A stretch of DNA of 64,000 nucleotides from contig BFEA01000127.1 in the NCBI GenBank assembly GCA_003427395.1, positions 748,196-812,195 of the forward strand, written 5' to 3'. The notes beneath the pieces are model-generated. The model made no database searches, was not told the origin of the DNA, and worked only from the letters and a program-made list of their open reading frames with translations. The number at the start of each line of letters is the position of its first letter. Positions within the stretch are counted from its first letter, which is position 1. A program made the translations under genes and the position numbers. This DNA is from Chara braunii (taxonomy: Eukaryota > Streptophyta > Charophyceae > Charales > Characeae). This document shows positions 52,573 to 62,684 of this stretch, one piece after another.

Positions 52573-53094
52573 CAACAGAAAAATTCCCACGAGAAATGAA
52601 AGTAGAAAAAACACTCTATATAAAAAAAATCCTTCATATTTATAAATTATCATTTCAATGTTCGTCCAACTCTAAAATTTTCAGTTTTATTTGACAAATT
52701 TCCGTCTAAATATGAACTTTCCCTTCCAACTATATCTACTTGTTCAATATGGAATAAAAGTCTGGACGAGTTTATGAAATGTTTTAATTAAATTTTCATT
52801 CTACTACAACAAATATCTTCTAATTTAGATTGAATTAACCTATTTATGACTGGAAATCCCTACTTAGAATGACGGTCCAATTAAAATATTTTATGAACTC
52901 ATCCAGACTTTCATTCCATCTCTAGCATGCAGTCCAAATAAGAAGGGATACCCTATTCTTGTAATGAAAGTTTGCAAGTAAGATGAAAAATTTTAAAATT
53001 GGAATGACATTTTTTAAGATGGAATGAAAATTTGAAACTTAGATTGTAATTTTACTATAGAGTGATTATTTAATTATAGGAAATTTTTCCGTTG
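52573..53094. mobile_element. Tc1/mariner-type MITE, 522 bp
   Basis: The ends are CAACAGAAAAATTCCC and the complement of GGAAATTTTTCCGTTG, flanked by TA on both sides (52571-52572 and 53095-53096). Imperfect inverted arms extend about 50 bp. A second inverted pair, AAAGTCTGGACGAGTTTATG and CTCATCCAGACTTTC, lies in the interior, so most of the element folds back. It is much more AT-rich than its flanks and encodes nothing. Confidence 0.75.
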
Positions 53095-53096
53095 TA

Positions 53097-55513
53097 ATAC
53101 CGCGTGTACCCCGTATGCTACAGCGAACGAGAAACACCCTCGGTTGGTTCACCTCTGCGATTGCAACTGATTAACTTTCGTATTGTGGACTGGTAGCTCG
53201 GGGGGGATACGCCCACTGAAGGGAGGTGACAACTCTCGTAAGGTGGAGGTAAGTCGTGCCTCGCGTAGGCCCTATCCTGTCGTAGGGGCTCGCGGGAGGT
53301 ATGGCTGGCACACTCGGCCGGAGCGGCTTGCGGAAGCTCCATGTATATTCGCGACGAGGATTTAAAACAACTCCTGCGTGACTCGGTCGGGAGGATTTCG
53401 TGCTGCCTTGAGCGGTGTCGGACCGATGCGCTCGACAGCTGGCGTCGTTGCCGGGGATAATGGTTGTCTGCTGTTGTCCCTAGTGGAACGGCATCCGGGT
53501 ATGGGAAAGACAGAACTAGGTAAAAGGAGAAGCTTTCTTTGGACGTATATGGTCAATTGTTTGATATCTTGACTATCGTGGGAGATATCTTAAGACTTTG
53601 GCCTAAGTAAGAAGTGTTGATTATTAGCGTATGCGCGGTTTACTTAAGGAAGGGAGTGTTTGGCTATACACTTAAGTACTCTGACGCATATAATAGTGGC
53701 CTCAGCGAGCATCTTGCTATCCTAAGTATCTTTTGGTAATTGGGCGATACATGGCGTATCTGATGCGTCTTTGGTTGAGTTGAGGCAGCGTCCACATTGT
53801 GGGGTATGTCCACTATCGAAGCAAGCTGAATTGATAACGGGCAAAGCTACGAGGCTAGTGACTTATTATGTGAGTAAGATGCTAAGCCTGTTTTGGGGTG
53901 TAAGGACGCTAAGCTAAGGCGTCTCCCCCTGGTCAGTAGAGTGTCGTTTTAGAGGGGGCTTTGGAAACGTGAGCGATATGGATGAGGGGATAACTGATAA
54001 GTGCGAAATGAGGTGTTTAATGACAAAGGTCTTTCCTTGAGCCCAGACCGGATTGTGGTGAGATGGGTAGTGCAATTAATATGGTGCCTTGACCCTCCGG
54101 TGGTATCAGTTGGCGATAAAATTGAGTCATCTAGAGGATTTGTATAGGTGTAACTGTCGATAAAAGTTGAGAAGCAGTGGTTACTTAGCTAGGGGTTTGG
54201 CTAACCCGAAGAGAGGCTTATGTCTTAAGTTGTGTGAATATATATATTGGTTTTTATGACAATTTTTATATGGTTGTTATCATATATGCCTTTGTTTTGT
54301 ATTTGTTTGATGTTTGATTGACGGTGTATGTATGGATTGCCTTTCAAAGAGGACGTAAACTTTGCATGAAACCCACATCTGCCATGAGACCAGAGATGAA
54401 TGGGGTGACTCACTCCTGGGGAAGGTGGTTCTTCCTCAAGGGAGTTAGTCAGCATGTATAAATTGTCCTCAGTGGAGTGCATTCTTGAATTGTTATCCCT
54501 CGTCGAGACTTAAGGAAGCAATTATCAGCCTTGAGAATGATAGTGAGACCCACACCGGAACTATGTTCCTGGTCCATTGTGGGATGTTGTTATCTTTCCT
54601 TTGAATAAGAAGGTAACTACATTATTAGGTAAAAGAGGAGGAAAGAGTTGTTTCCTTACTTGAACCTTGATGGCAAAATATGACAACTACTGCTTATCAA
54701 GGGTGGGTCTAAAGTGACGACCTAGGCCAGGTTCTCGCTACGTAGGGCCACCATATTTAGAGAGGTGTGGGATCGTCACCTGGTATCTTAATAGGTATAA
54801 TTGGGGTTGTCTTGCTAACCTTAATAGGTTCAGTGAGGTGCAAACGCTGGAATCAAAGAGGGTTGCGGTGAGGCTTGATTTTTAGAGCGGGGCTCAGGAG
54901 TCAAGATGTTATCTTACGAGGATTACACCGCCCCTCTGTAATATATGCTTCGCTTAAGATTTGAAGAGGTAATAATTGTATCATGTTATTTACTCATTGC
55001 TAGCCTCATTTTTGCCTTATAGAGTATGAAATATGTTGTTAAGGTTTGTCTTGTTATATGACTGGCAGTTGAGTTGGCTTCATGTTGTTGTTTATAAAGT
55101 TTAACGGGCTCCTCAGTTATAACCCTTGCCGATAAGTTGTGCTTATTATGTTGTGATTGTTGCTGTGAGCATATGTTATTTATCATGGGTTGTACCACAT
55201 TTTGGATTCATGTTTGGAGTATCCACCTATGGGGCATATGTATATTGTGTCATTCCTTGATAATAAAAATCATGAGTGGTTAATGCCTGAGCTATAATTT
55301 CAGGGACTTATTTGTGAATATTTATGTCTTATTTCATATGGATATTTATTTAAAGACTCTCTTCAGTAACGCTGTTGTTCTGAATAAAATTTTCATATGC
55401 GTTTTCATGATGAGAATGACATAATTTAGTAGGGATATATTCTGCATTAGATTTCGTTACGTGACTTCCTTCGAACCTCGACCCTAACGCCGCTCGTTGT
55501 TGTTCAACAGGTA
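53097..55513. other. Leader of gag, no gene recognised
   Basis: Short frames near 53.1-53.6 kb have no domain. I see only moderate-composition sequence before gag. Such long leaders occur in large Gypsy elements. Confidence 0.45.
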
Positions 55514-56590
55514 ATGGGGTCGAGGGAGCTCGAGATGGAAGGATCTCAAGGGAAGATTGGGGTCAAGGAACTTGCCTACCTGTTGGGTCTGCGAGATTGG
55601 GAACGAGACAACCTACCCAAGGTTGAGATCGACTTCTTCAAGGGCTATAATGTTTCTGACTTCCTTGATAAGTTTGGGCAGATAGTGTCTCACTGCAAAT
55701 GGAGTGAGGAGCAGATGCTGAAGCAGATCATAAAGTATATCCATATAGGCTTGAAGGATGAAGTCGGTGAGTTGGTTAGAAGAGCGGGGTCATCATGGAG
55801 GAGGTTTTATGGTGACATGTGGAATAAATACCGGCTAGGTGAGGAACAGCTGACGAAAGACGATCTTGAGAAGATAGATCGATATAGTTATGTGTCAGTA
55901 GGGCATTTTCTGGCGGAGTATGAGCGCGCATCGCGCAAGGTCAGGGCGTTGTCTGAACATGACAAGTGTTTTGTCTTCCTCATGAACTTCACAGATGTGG
56001 AGCAGCGAGACTTGATTCGTGGGACTGAGGGGAGACTAATATGGGATAAGATTCGAGAAAACTTTGAGCAGGGGGATTTCAACCAATACCTCTGCCATAC
56101 TCTGGAGGAAGCAAGGAAAAGAAAGGAGCTGCAAAACTATGATTAAAGCAGGTTTGATGAAGGCACAAAGGCAGTTGTAGCAGGTGTTAGAGGGAATACA
56201 GAAGGTGAGGCCTAGAAGAAGGTTAAGAAGTCTAAGCGGAATCATAAGTGGGGTGAAGCGAACAGGGCGAGGGTCTGCATTGGTAAAGTAAGGGGAGTTG
56301 AAGTCATGAACACTATGCCTCGTACCTGTGAGAGGACAATTGACGTTCCGAATAAAGAGAGAAAAGAGGGGCGAAGAGGACAGAAGCAAGTAAATATGGC
56401 CCCACCTATGGCTTCGTTCGACCCTCAGGAAGGATGTGCCCAAAAAGAGGCTTTGTCGTCTGAAAGTACGACGGATCGTAAAATGAAGAGAATGTGAGAC
56501 CGATAGACAAAGATAGTATGTGCTTGTTGTGGAAAGGTTGGTCACACCCCTCGCAGTTGTAAGATGGCAAAAAAAGGAGTTGAAGGGTAA
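55514..56590 (+). pseudogene. Ty3/Gypsy-type gag with CCHC knuckle, 4 internal stops
   Basis: The first 210 codons are open: LGLRDWERDNLPKVEIDFFK near residue 28, then FLDKFGQIVSHCKWSEEQML, GSSWRRFYGDMWNKY, and SVGHFLAEYERASRKVRAL. This is a typical retrotransposon gag (capsid) layout. Past the TAA at 56144 the same frame continues for about 145 codons, broken by TAG, TGA and TAG, to the zinc knuckle CACCGKVGHTPRSC (56519-56560, spacing C-x2-C-x4-H-x4-C) and a final TAA. Because the frame never shifts, the stops are probably point mutations or, less likely, readthrough sites. No protease follows. The protein would package element RNA. Confidence 0.82.
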
Positions 56591-57095
56591 GCCTTAGATG
56601 AGGGTTTGATTTCTCTCAATGACTATCATTACATTACTTGTCTCGTTTATAGTAAGAGAGAGATAGAATGGTGTCAACAGTCTTGAATTATTTATAAACA
56701 AACACTCGGAAGGCTATAACGATGTGACAGACTCAATTACTGGACTAATAGGTGATTATCTGCCTATTTTGCGTTTAAGCTGAGCCTTCAAAGTTTTATG
56801 AGACGTAGGTTTTATCTCATATATACTTTTGAGTTCGAGTGACTTTACTTTTGGGGATTGTACGTACATCCTGGATTTGATTATCCGCTCGCTAATCTGG
56901 CTTCAACTTTGTTAGATGTAAGTGGAGGTCTTGTAACTTAAGGCTCGATTGTCCGTACGCTGACGTCCTTTCGTCTCTGCGGGAATGCTTGGGATTGTTT
57001 TGTGTATATCAACCTTTTATGATTTATAAAGTATGGCATACAAGGTCTTTTGTTTCTGATTGGGACCTTGAATTGTGATGATTTGAGGCTTGTGA
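56591..57095. other. Region after gag, no pol found
   Basis: No protease, RT, RNase H or integrase motif in any frame that I could read. Confidence 0.5.
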
Positions 57096-57110
57096 AGATT
57101 TGAGACTCGA

Positions 57111-57197
57111 ATACCTTTCTCGGCCTTTTGGCTAAGATCAAATGTAGTATCTATTCTGATCAATTTAATATCGGATCCGTGGTCCATCGGACCACAT
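57111..57197 (+). ncRNA. U2 snRNA retrocopy, 3'-truncated
   Basis: It begins exactly at the U2 5' end, ATACCTTTCTCGGCCTTTTG, then GCTAAGATCAAATGTAGTAT, TCAATTTAATATCGGATCC and the stem GTGGTCCATCGGACCAC. It stops at about 87 of the roughly 190 bases and passes into poly(A). The branch-site recognition segment (consensus GTAGTATC) is present. AGATTTGAGACTCGA (57096-57110) and AGATTTGAAACTCGA (57233-57247) are a 15-bp target duplication with one mismatch. This is a retroposed copy inserted in the LTR element, not a working gene. Confidence 0.9.
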
Positions 57198-57232
57198 AAA
57201 AAAAAAAAAAAAAAAAAAAAGGAAAAAAAAAA
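57198..57232 (+). repeat. Poly(A) tail of the U2 retrocopy
   Basis: About 33 A with one GG interruption at 57221, ending at the right target duplication. Confidence 0.85.
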
Positions 57233-57696
57233 AGATTTGAAACTCGAGATAATTTGATTTTCTTCTAAAAACCATCTTGATATAGGTTCTGATTCCCTGG
57301 GTTGCAGAATCGTGCATATCTGGTTGTCATTGGCATTCTCACCATGGTGGATTTGTGGGTTTTTCTATGTTTATTATATTTTGCATATGGGAAGGGAAGA
57401 CTTAACTGTGTATAATGAAAGAGTGTCAAAAAAAAAGTCAGTGAAGAGTGCTTGAACCGGGAAGGGTTCAATGAAGTGAGAAGGCGTGATTATCAGTGGA
57501 GGATTTCTGGGAGATTTAAATAATCCAGAAAATCATATTGAGAGAGGGGTTATGCCCGAGGGCGGCCTAAACGGTTGATGGTCTTATTGGGACCCATCTC
57601 CGAGTGAAAGATATTTTAAAAGATTATACGGAATGGTTACCCTTTAGTGGGAAGGATAGCTGAAAGATTTTTTTGTTGAGAGATTTGCCTTCCTGA

Positions 57697-57972
57697 CGTG
57701 TATACAACGACCACTCTGCCCTGGGCTCATAACTGTCAGCGAGGGACCCGTGGCATGGAAACCTGTCATGTATACGGGCCCCTCACTCGACCCTTGGTTA
57801 TGGACTGCGAGTGGTTTAGTCTGCGTCAGAGGGTAGGGGTTATACTGTCATGTATACAACAATGTCACTCTACCCAAGGTTCATGGTTGCCAGTAGAGGA
57901 GACTCACGGCAGGGAAACATGTCATGTATATGAGACCCTTACTTGGCCCTTGGTTGTGAACTATAAGTGGCT
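57697..57972. repeat. ~153-bp tandem duplication
   Basis: TGTATACAACxAxxxCACTCT near 57697 and 57850 starts two units sharing GGCA(T/G)GGAAAC(C/A)TGTCATGTATA and GGCCCTTGGTT(A/G)TG-like ends. Tandem repeats upstream of the 3' LTR are common in large Gypsy elements. Confidence 0.7.
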
Positions 57973-58902
57973 AGCCTACGATAGTATTTTCAGTGGTTGA
58001 GAAAAACAAAGGAAAAATGGTTGATTATGGTGAGATTTATGAGAATTATAAACTGTGAGTTTTATTCGAAAAACTATTATGAGAATTTTCTCACTGAGCA
58101 AAGTTTATGGTTGAGATTGACAAAGTGTATGATGAAAGCGAATGACCATACTCATAAAAGTATGACTTATGGGAAAAGGGGTTGGTTTTCTTTTATTTTG
58201 AAGATTTAATGAGTACCTCTACCAATCCATTTGATGAATGATTAAGACGAGTGGTTTCTGCGTGATAATAAAGTACTCGTGGGATTGGGCTTAATGGGGT
58301 CCTACCCATAAGGTACATTTGTCGGATGGGTGATGGGTCAAACACCCTAATCTTCTAGTTAGTTGAAGGATTGAGGTGTCTGATTATTCCACACAATGGG
58401 ATCTTTCTTTGAGAACAGCTTGAAAAAGATGTATGACTCAGTTGAGTCTGAATGATCGTTGTAATCCACCACTGGATTGAGTTTTAGTTAGTGGCAGGAT
58501 GTTCAGGGTGTCCGGCGAGATAAAATATCGCTCAAAGAGACCGGAAAGTGGTGTGGTCTTAAGTTTGGCTTTGGGTGACCTTTTGTCCATAGTTAAAGTG
58601 GGTGGAAAGTGGTCTTATCCACTTGTCGAATTAGAGATTGAAGTATGTCAATGGTTGGCCGATTATTCGGCTACTTTAGATTCCTACTCTAGTTAGGAAT
58701 TAACTAAGATTTTTTACCACGGATACGAGCTTAGTGGTTTTGAGGAATTAAGGCCTAGAGTTGTTATAACTTATTAACCGTTTTTATCGGGTTAATAACT
58801 CAAGGAAGTTATCATGTATTTCTTCCAAGGATTAAATTTAGAAGGTATTCGCCATGATTGTCTGTTGCGACGGGGACGTCGCTTAATAATGTCCGGGCAG
58901 TC
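57973..58902. other. No gene recognised
   Basis: Moderately AT-rich, no domain in either strand. I see no clear polypurine tract before 58903. Confidence 0.45.
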
Positions 58903-61887
58903 TGTCGTACCAAATACCTTTACGAGGGTATTTGGCGTGTTTTCTGCAAGTCGCGAGAGTGCAGCCTCATCCGTTTATCGACGCGCGAGCTCAAGGAAGT
59001 TTGGGTCCCCGCCCGGGCAAGCGGCGCGCGCGGGGTATTGACGGTGAGGCGCATCCATGTGCAGCCTGGGCGGACGCGACGTCGCGGACCAGCGGGACAT
59101 GCGGCGCTTATCCCCATTTTTTTATTTGCTTTTAGTGTTTCATAAGGTGTTTAGCTCGGCGATCAGTTCCAAGGCCGACGCCGGAACCACCAGACCTGGC
59201 TCAGTTGTTTTGCCGTAGGGCGCGGGTGGCCGTCGTGGCAGTCAAGGACCTTGACCATGCGCCTCTTTCGGCGGGGCCGTTCGAGTTCCTGCGTATTGGG
59301 GATGTTGGCGAAAATTTTCCATCCTACCTGCGTTGGAGCACGGATCGAAGAGGCCAACATGCTTCAAAGTGGAAGGGTCCGTGGTCGTGACTTCCCTCGC
59401 TTCCCACTTCGAGAGCGTCGATAGCCTAAAGTCGAGGGGAAATGGAGAGCATTCTGAGCGGGTCGGGGGACTGCAACCCTAGGAAGGCGAGGGTTGTTGT
59501 GGGCGCACCGTCCGCCAACGATGATCTGCTGCAGGATGGTTTGAGTGTGAGCGTGCCCGTTGAGATACGAAAGATGGCGAATTATGCCTGAGCTAGGCGA
59601 GGCTAGGGGGCACCAGTGGGAGGCTGCTGCAGTTTTGACTATGCGGCAGGGTGGCCCATCGGCATGGTCAGAGAGGACCCGCCTCCACTACGGCCTTTAA
59701 AGTTCTCATTTGAATATTTGCTACTACCACCAAGATCCGCACCAGGACCCGCTTCACTTAATCCACACTGCAGGTTTCGCAGCGGGCCCTCGCCCCCTTA
59801 CTCACCGAAGTGCTGGAATCGCCATGACGATTGTGCGTAGGTCGTGCGCTTCGGTGTTGTTCAATCTAAGGTTGATCGGCCCAGCAGGCGTGTTACTGCG
59901 TGCTCCTTAGTGGACGTCAGCTTCCGAAGATCGCCGACCTGCTGATGTATCAGGTTGTGCCGGTGCGGTGTGCGGGGTGGCACACAGTATACCGCCGAGG
60001 GGTCCTCGACTACTGGGCGCTGTGGGCCAGAGCTGGCATAGACGGAGATGAGGAGAGTGGAGTGTGAGTAGGTCGTTGGGGGTCCGGAAGGCTGGCCAGG
60101 CCAGGGGACACTCGGGGGAGGGCCGCAATGCTGCTGTTACGTACGGATCGACCATCGGACTTGGGCAATGGGGCGAAAGGACGATCGAGACTGCCAGAAG
60201 CTCATTCGAAGTTCCACTCAAGAAGGTTGGAGCGGACGGGCAGGCCGAGTTGAGCCAGGCGTTTGTCGGGTCGGAAAGTGGAAGAGAGCCGTCAGCAGCG
60301 TTCATTGCCATTGAGACCGCGCGCAGCCTAGAGAAGATTCGAGGAAGCTGGGGAGGGAATGAACCCGGACGCAAAGCGGTGCCAAGTGCATATAGACGAG
60401 GACGAAGATGGCGTAGGAAGAGAGGAGGCATGACGCAGTTAAGAATGAGCAGCGTGCTCGATTCCTAATAGAATCGAGCAAGGTAAGAGTTAAAGTTGGG
60501 GTTTTAGAGTATAGCGAATTCGAATCTGTTGTTAGTTTGAGTGATAAGTTAGTGGATATGGAGGTAGTGAGAAAAGGGTGTGCATCGAGGTGTGGCGGAG
60601 GGGGGATATGGCGGAAGGGAAGAACGTGCAATTCCTTCATTTCCCGATGATCTTGAGCAGGGGAAAACACGATTTCGTGGCTTTGACATAGTAGGAGTGA
60701 ATCGCGGGGTTAGTTTTGCTAGAGTGTTAGTAGGAAGGGAGGTTAGAGGAAGGACGAGAGCGCGGATATGTATGGGAGAGACGAAGGATAAGAGAGGCCA
60801 GAAACGCGGATCTCGCCCGTCTCTTAGTGAAAAAGGGCGATTGAAGGCACATTTGGGGGGTTCCTTGCTGCTGCAAGTCAAGTCGTAGTGTTAGATTCGC
60901 GTCAGGGTGATTGGTTCTGGCGGTTTAACTGGTTGGAGCTGCACCGGGGTAAGAGAGTTGAAAAACGACAATGAACCTACCGGGATTTCGGTAGGAGATT
61001 TATTCGATTTTGCTCATCCTTGCGATGAAGGAGGTGTGAAGTTAACCACGGGGGTTTGAGACTCACCTGTTGGGCGGTCCGTCGCTTATCCTGGGAGAAG
61101 CATCGGGCTGCACTCCAGCAAAGGATTTGTCCCCACATTGCAGGCGGAGGAGCAAGATTCGAAGCCTTGTAATCGCCTGCCTTGGAGAGCTTCCCGATCG
61201 ATTGATCTCGCAGGGGATATCCGGCGGATTGTTGTGCGATGAACATGTGAGTGAGTGAAGGAAGAGCAAAACGGTTAGGGGGAGGGGTAAGTACCGGAAG
61301 GTTACCTCTGACTGATTACTTCCATTTGCAGTCTGTGGTCCGCACTCGCTGCATAAAGCTCTACTTCCTATACCATGTTGGGTGAGTATGTCCACCTGGC
61401 CAAGGGAGCGGGTAAGTTCTTTATGAGGAAACATGAATCAGGGAGTGTGGGTGGTGAGCACGTTGTACAGGGGGGAAGAAGGAAAAGCTCACCTTTAGGC
61501 GGAGGAGACAGCAAAAACCGCGATAGTTTGTAATGAACCTTCCTAACCTTGGGGGGGGCGGACGCATATCCGGCCTTAGTGATAGTCTGCATGGCCGAAA
61601 CCCGCACATGTTTCGGTTGTTGCTGCTGCGGTCAACGGGCTGCAGACCTAGTTATTGGCCTGGGAGCTGTTTAACACACCGGGTGACCAGATGCAGGCAA
61701 ACATCAAGGCGAATCTGTGAAGGCCAAAGTTACCTCTGAGGAAGACTACCACTGCTCCTTGCTTTCGGGGAACTCACTGTCATGCGGTAATGATGCAGCA
61801 TGTCTGGGAAGAACTGCAAGCTGGCCTGCGGATTAGAGTGCTGGGCAGCCCTACGGGTGAAAGAGGGATGCATAAGTTGCAGGGCGG
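58903..61887 (+). repeat. Right terminal repeat (truncated 3' LTR model)
   Basis: It starts TGTCGTACCAAATACC and contains a perfect hairpin CCAAATACC / GGTATTTGG around TTTACGAG. It follows 45789-48760 with small indels: an extra TCCTCGACTACTGGGCGCTG at about 60004, and loss of ACCAACCGGGTAG present at 48217. Similarity ends at about 61887 after GCGGTATAC, where a minus-strand protease frame begins. Confidence 0.75.
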
Positions 61888-61889
61888 TA

Positions 61890-62457
61890 TACCGTAATGA
61901 GATAGCCAAAACAGCGGCTCCGGAATCAATGATAGCATTGTACGGGATTCCCTATACCTTGATATCGCATTCTGTGGATTTCCATGGGATTGGTTTAATC
62001 CTCAGGAATGATCATCTTTCTGGATTAATCCTAGTCGTATTGGGTCTGAAGTACCGACAACGTTTTCGTCTTGTGTTGGACTTTTTGTTTTTGTATTCGC
62101 TGTCCGGGCAAGGACGAAGCGTTTCCGATTCGCCTTGCAATGTTGCAACATCCGTTCGTTGGCTTGTTCCGATATCGAAAGTAGATGACCAATCGGAAGA
62201 GGAATCCAATGATCTAAGGCTCGAATGATGTTCAAAACATCGATCTCCCCAGTGACGAAGGAGGGTCCTCCCAACTCCATTTCTTCGGGAGAGGGTCGCC
62301 ATTCCGCCACTTCCCTTTGTTCCGGCGCGAGTCTAATCGTTCCAATCATCCCAAGCCCAGGATATCCGAGCATTACGTACTGATCTAACGGGATTAGTTC
62401 AGCAACTTTCTCCATCGTGGCTAATGCGCTTCCGCCTCCTTCCATTTTTTTCATCAA
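61890..62457 (-). pseudogene. Gag-pol spacer and retropepsin fragment
   Basis: Frame 62457-62002 contains YVMLGYPGLGMIGTIRLAP and IPLPIGHLLSISEQANERML, a segment seen just before the protease in Ty3/Gypsy polyproteins. After a frame change the sequence reads NAIIDSGAAVLAIS (61937-61898). D-S-G-A is the aspartic-protease catalytic motif, with the hydrophobic residues expected on both sides. A stop precedes it in that frame. The remainder of the protease is absent. In intact elements this enzyme cuts the gag-pol polyprotein. Confidence 0.65.
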
Positions 62458-62514
62458 CGCCCTTAGTCGTCCCGGCCCGCTAGCAATCGGAGTTGTTGCT
62501 ACCGGCGCAACCCC

Positions 62515-62676
62515 GACTCATGGTGGTGGGGGTCGATGAGGGCAATCCTGGGCTATGTGTCCTGGTTGATGACACGTGTAACAGACATTCAAGTTGCCAG
62601 GGATCCCTGCGGGAGGAGGTGTCGGAGCCAGCCCGTGCTGGATCGGGCTGGCACGCACTGCTATTGGTCGCATCGA
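62515..62676 (-). pseudogene. Nucleocapsid zinc knuckle in -1 frame
   Basis: The frame opens with ATGATG overlapping the gag stop as TAATG and encodes LAPTPPPAGIPGN and then CYTCHQPGHIAQDC, spacing C-x2-C-x4-H-x4-C. It ends at TGA (62520-62518) and the same frame resumes into 62457-62002. It is the RNA-binding nucleocapsid portion normally fused to gag. Its position in the -1 frame relative to gag is either a mutation or a feature of expression. Confidence 0.75.
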
Positions 62677-62684
62677 TCTCATCA

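Larger units (their letters stand above)
45789..61887 (+). mobile_element. Candidate giant gag-only LTR retrotransposon (TR-GAG-like)
   Basis: 45789-48760 and 58903-61887 are collinear direct repeats of about 3 kb, roughly 95% alike by eye, and both start TGTCGTACCAAA. Between them is a plus-strand gag with CCHC knuckle and no recognisable protease, reverse transcriptase, RNase H or integrase. A tRNA-primer-like site at about 51226 suggests that the left LTR could extend to about 51216 (5.4 kb), with the right copy truncated at 61887. The lack of an obvious polypurine tract before 58903 and the different flanks leave a plain segmental duplication possible. Confidence 0.6.

Noticed and set aside
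45789-61887. Certain assignment as an LTR retrotransposon
   Set aside because: The internal end of the left LTR, a polypurine tract and target duplications could not be confirmed, so it is reported only as a candidate.
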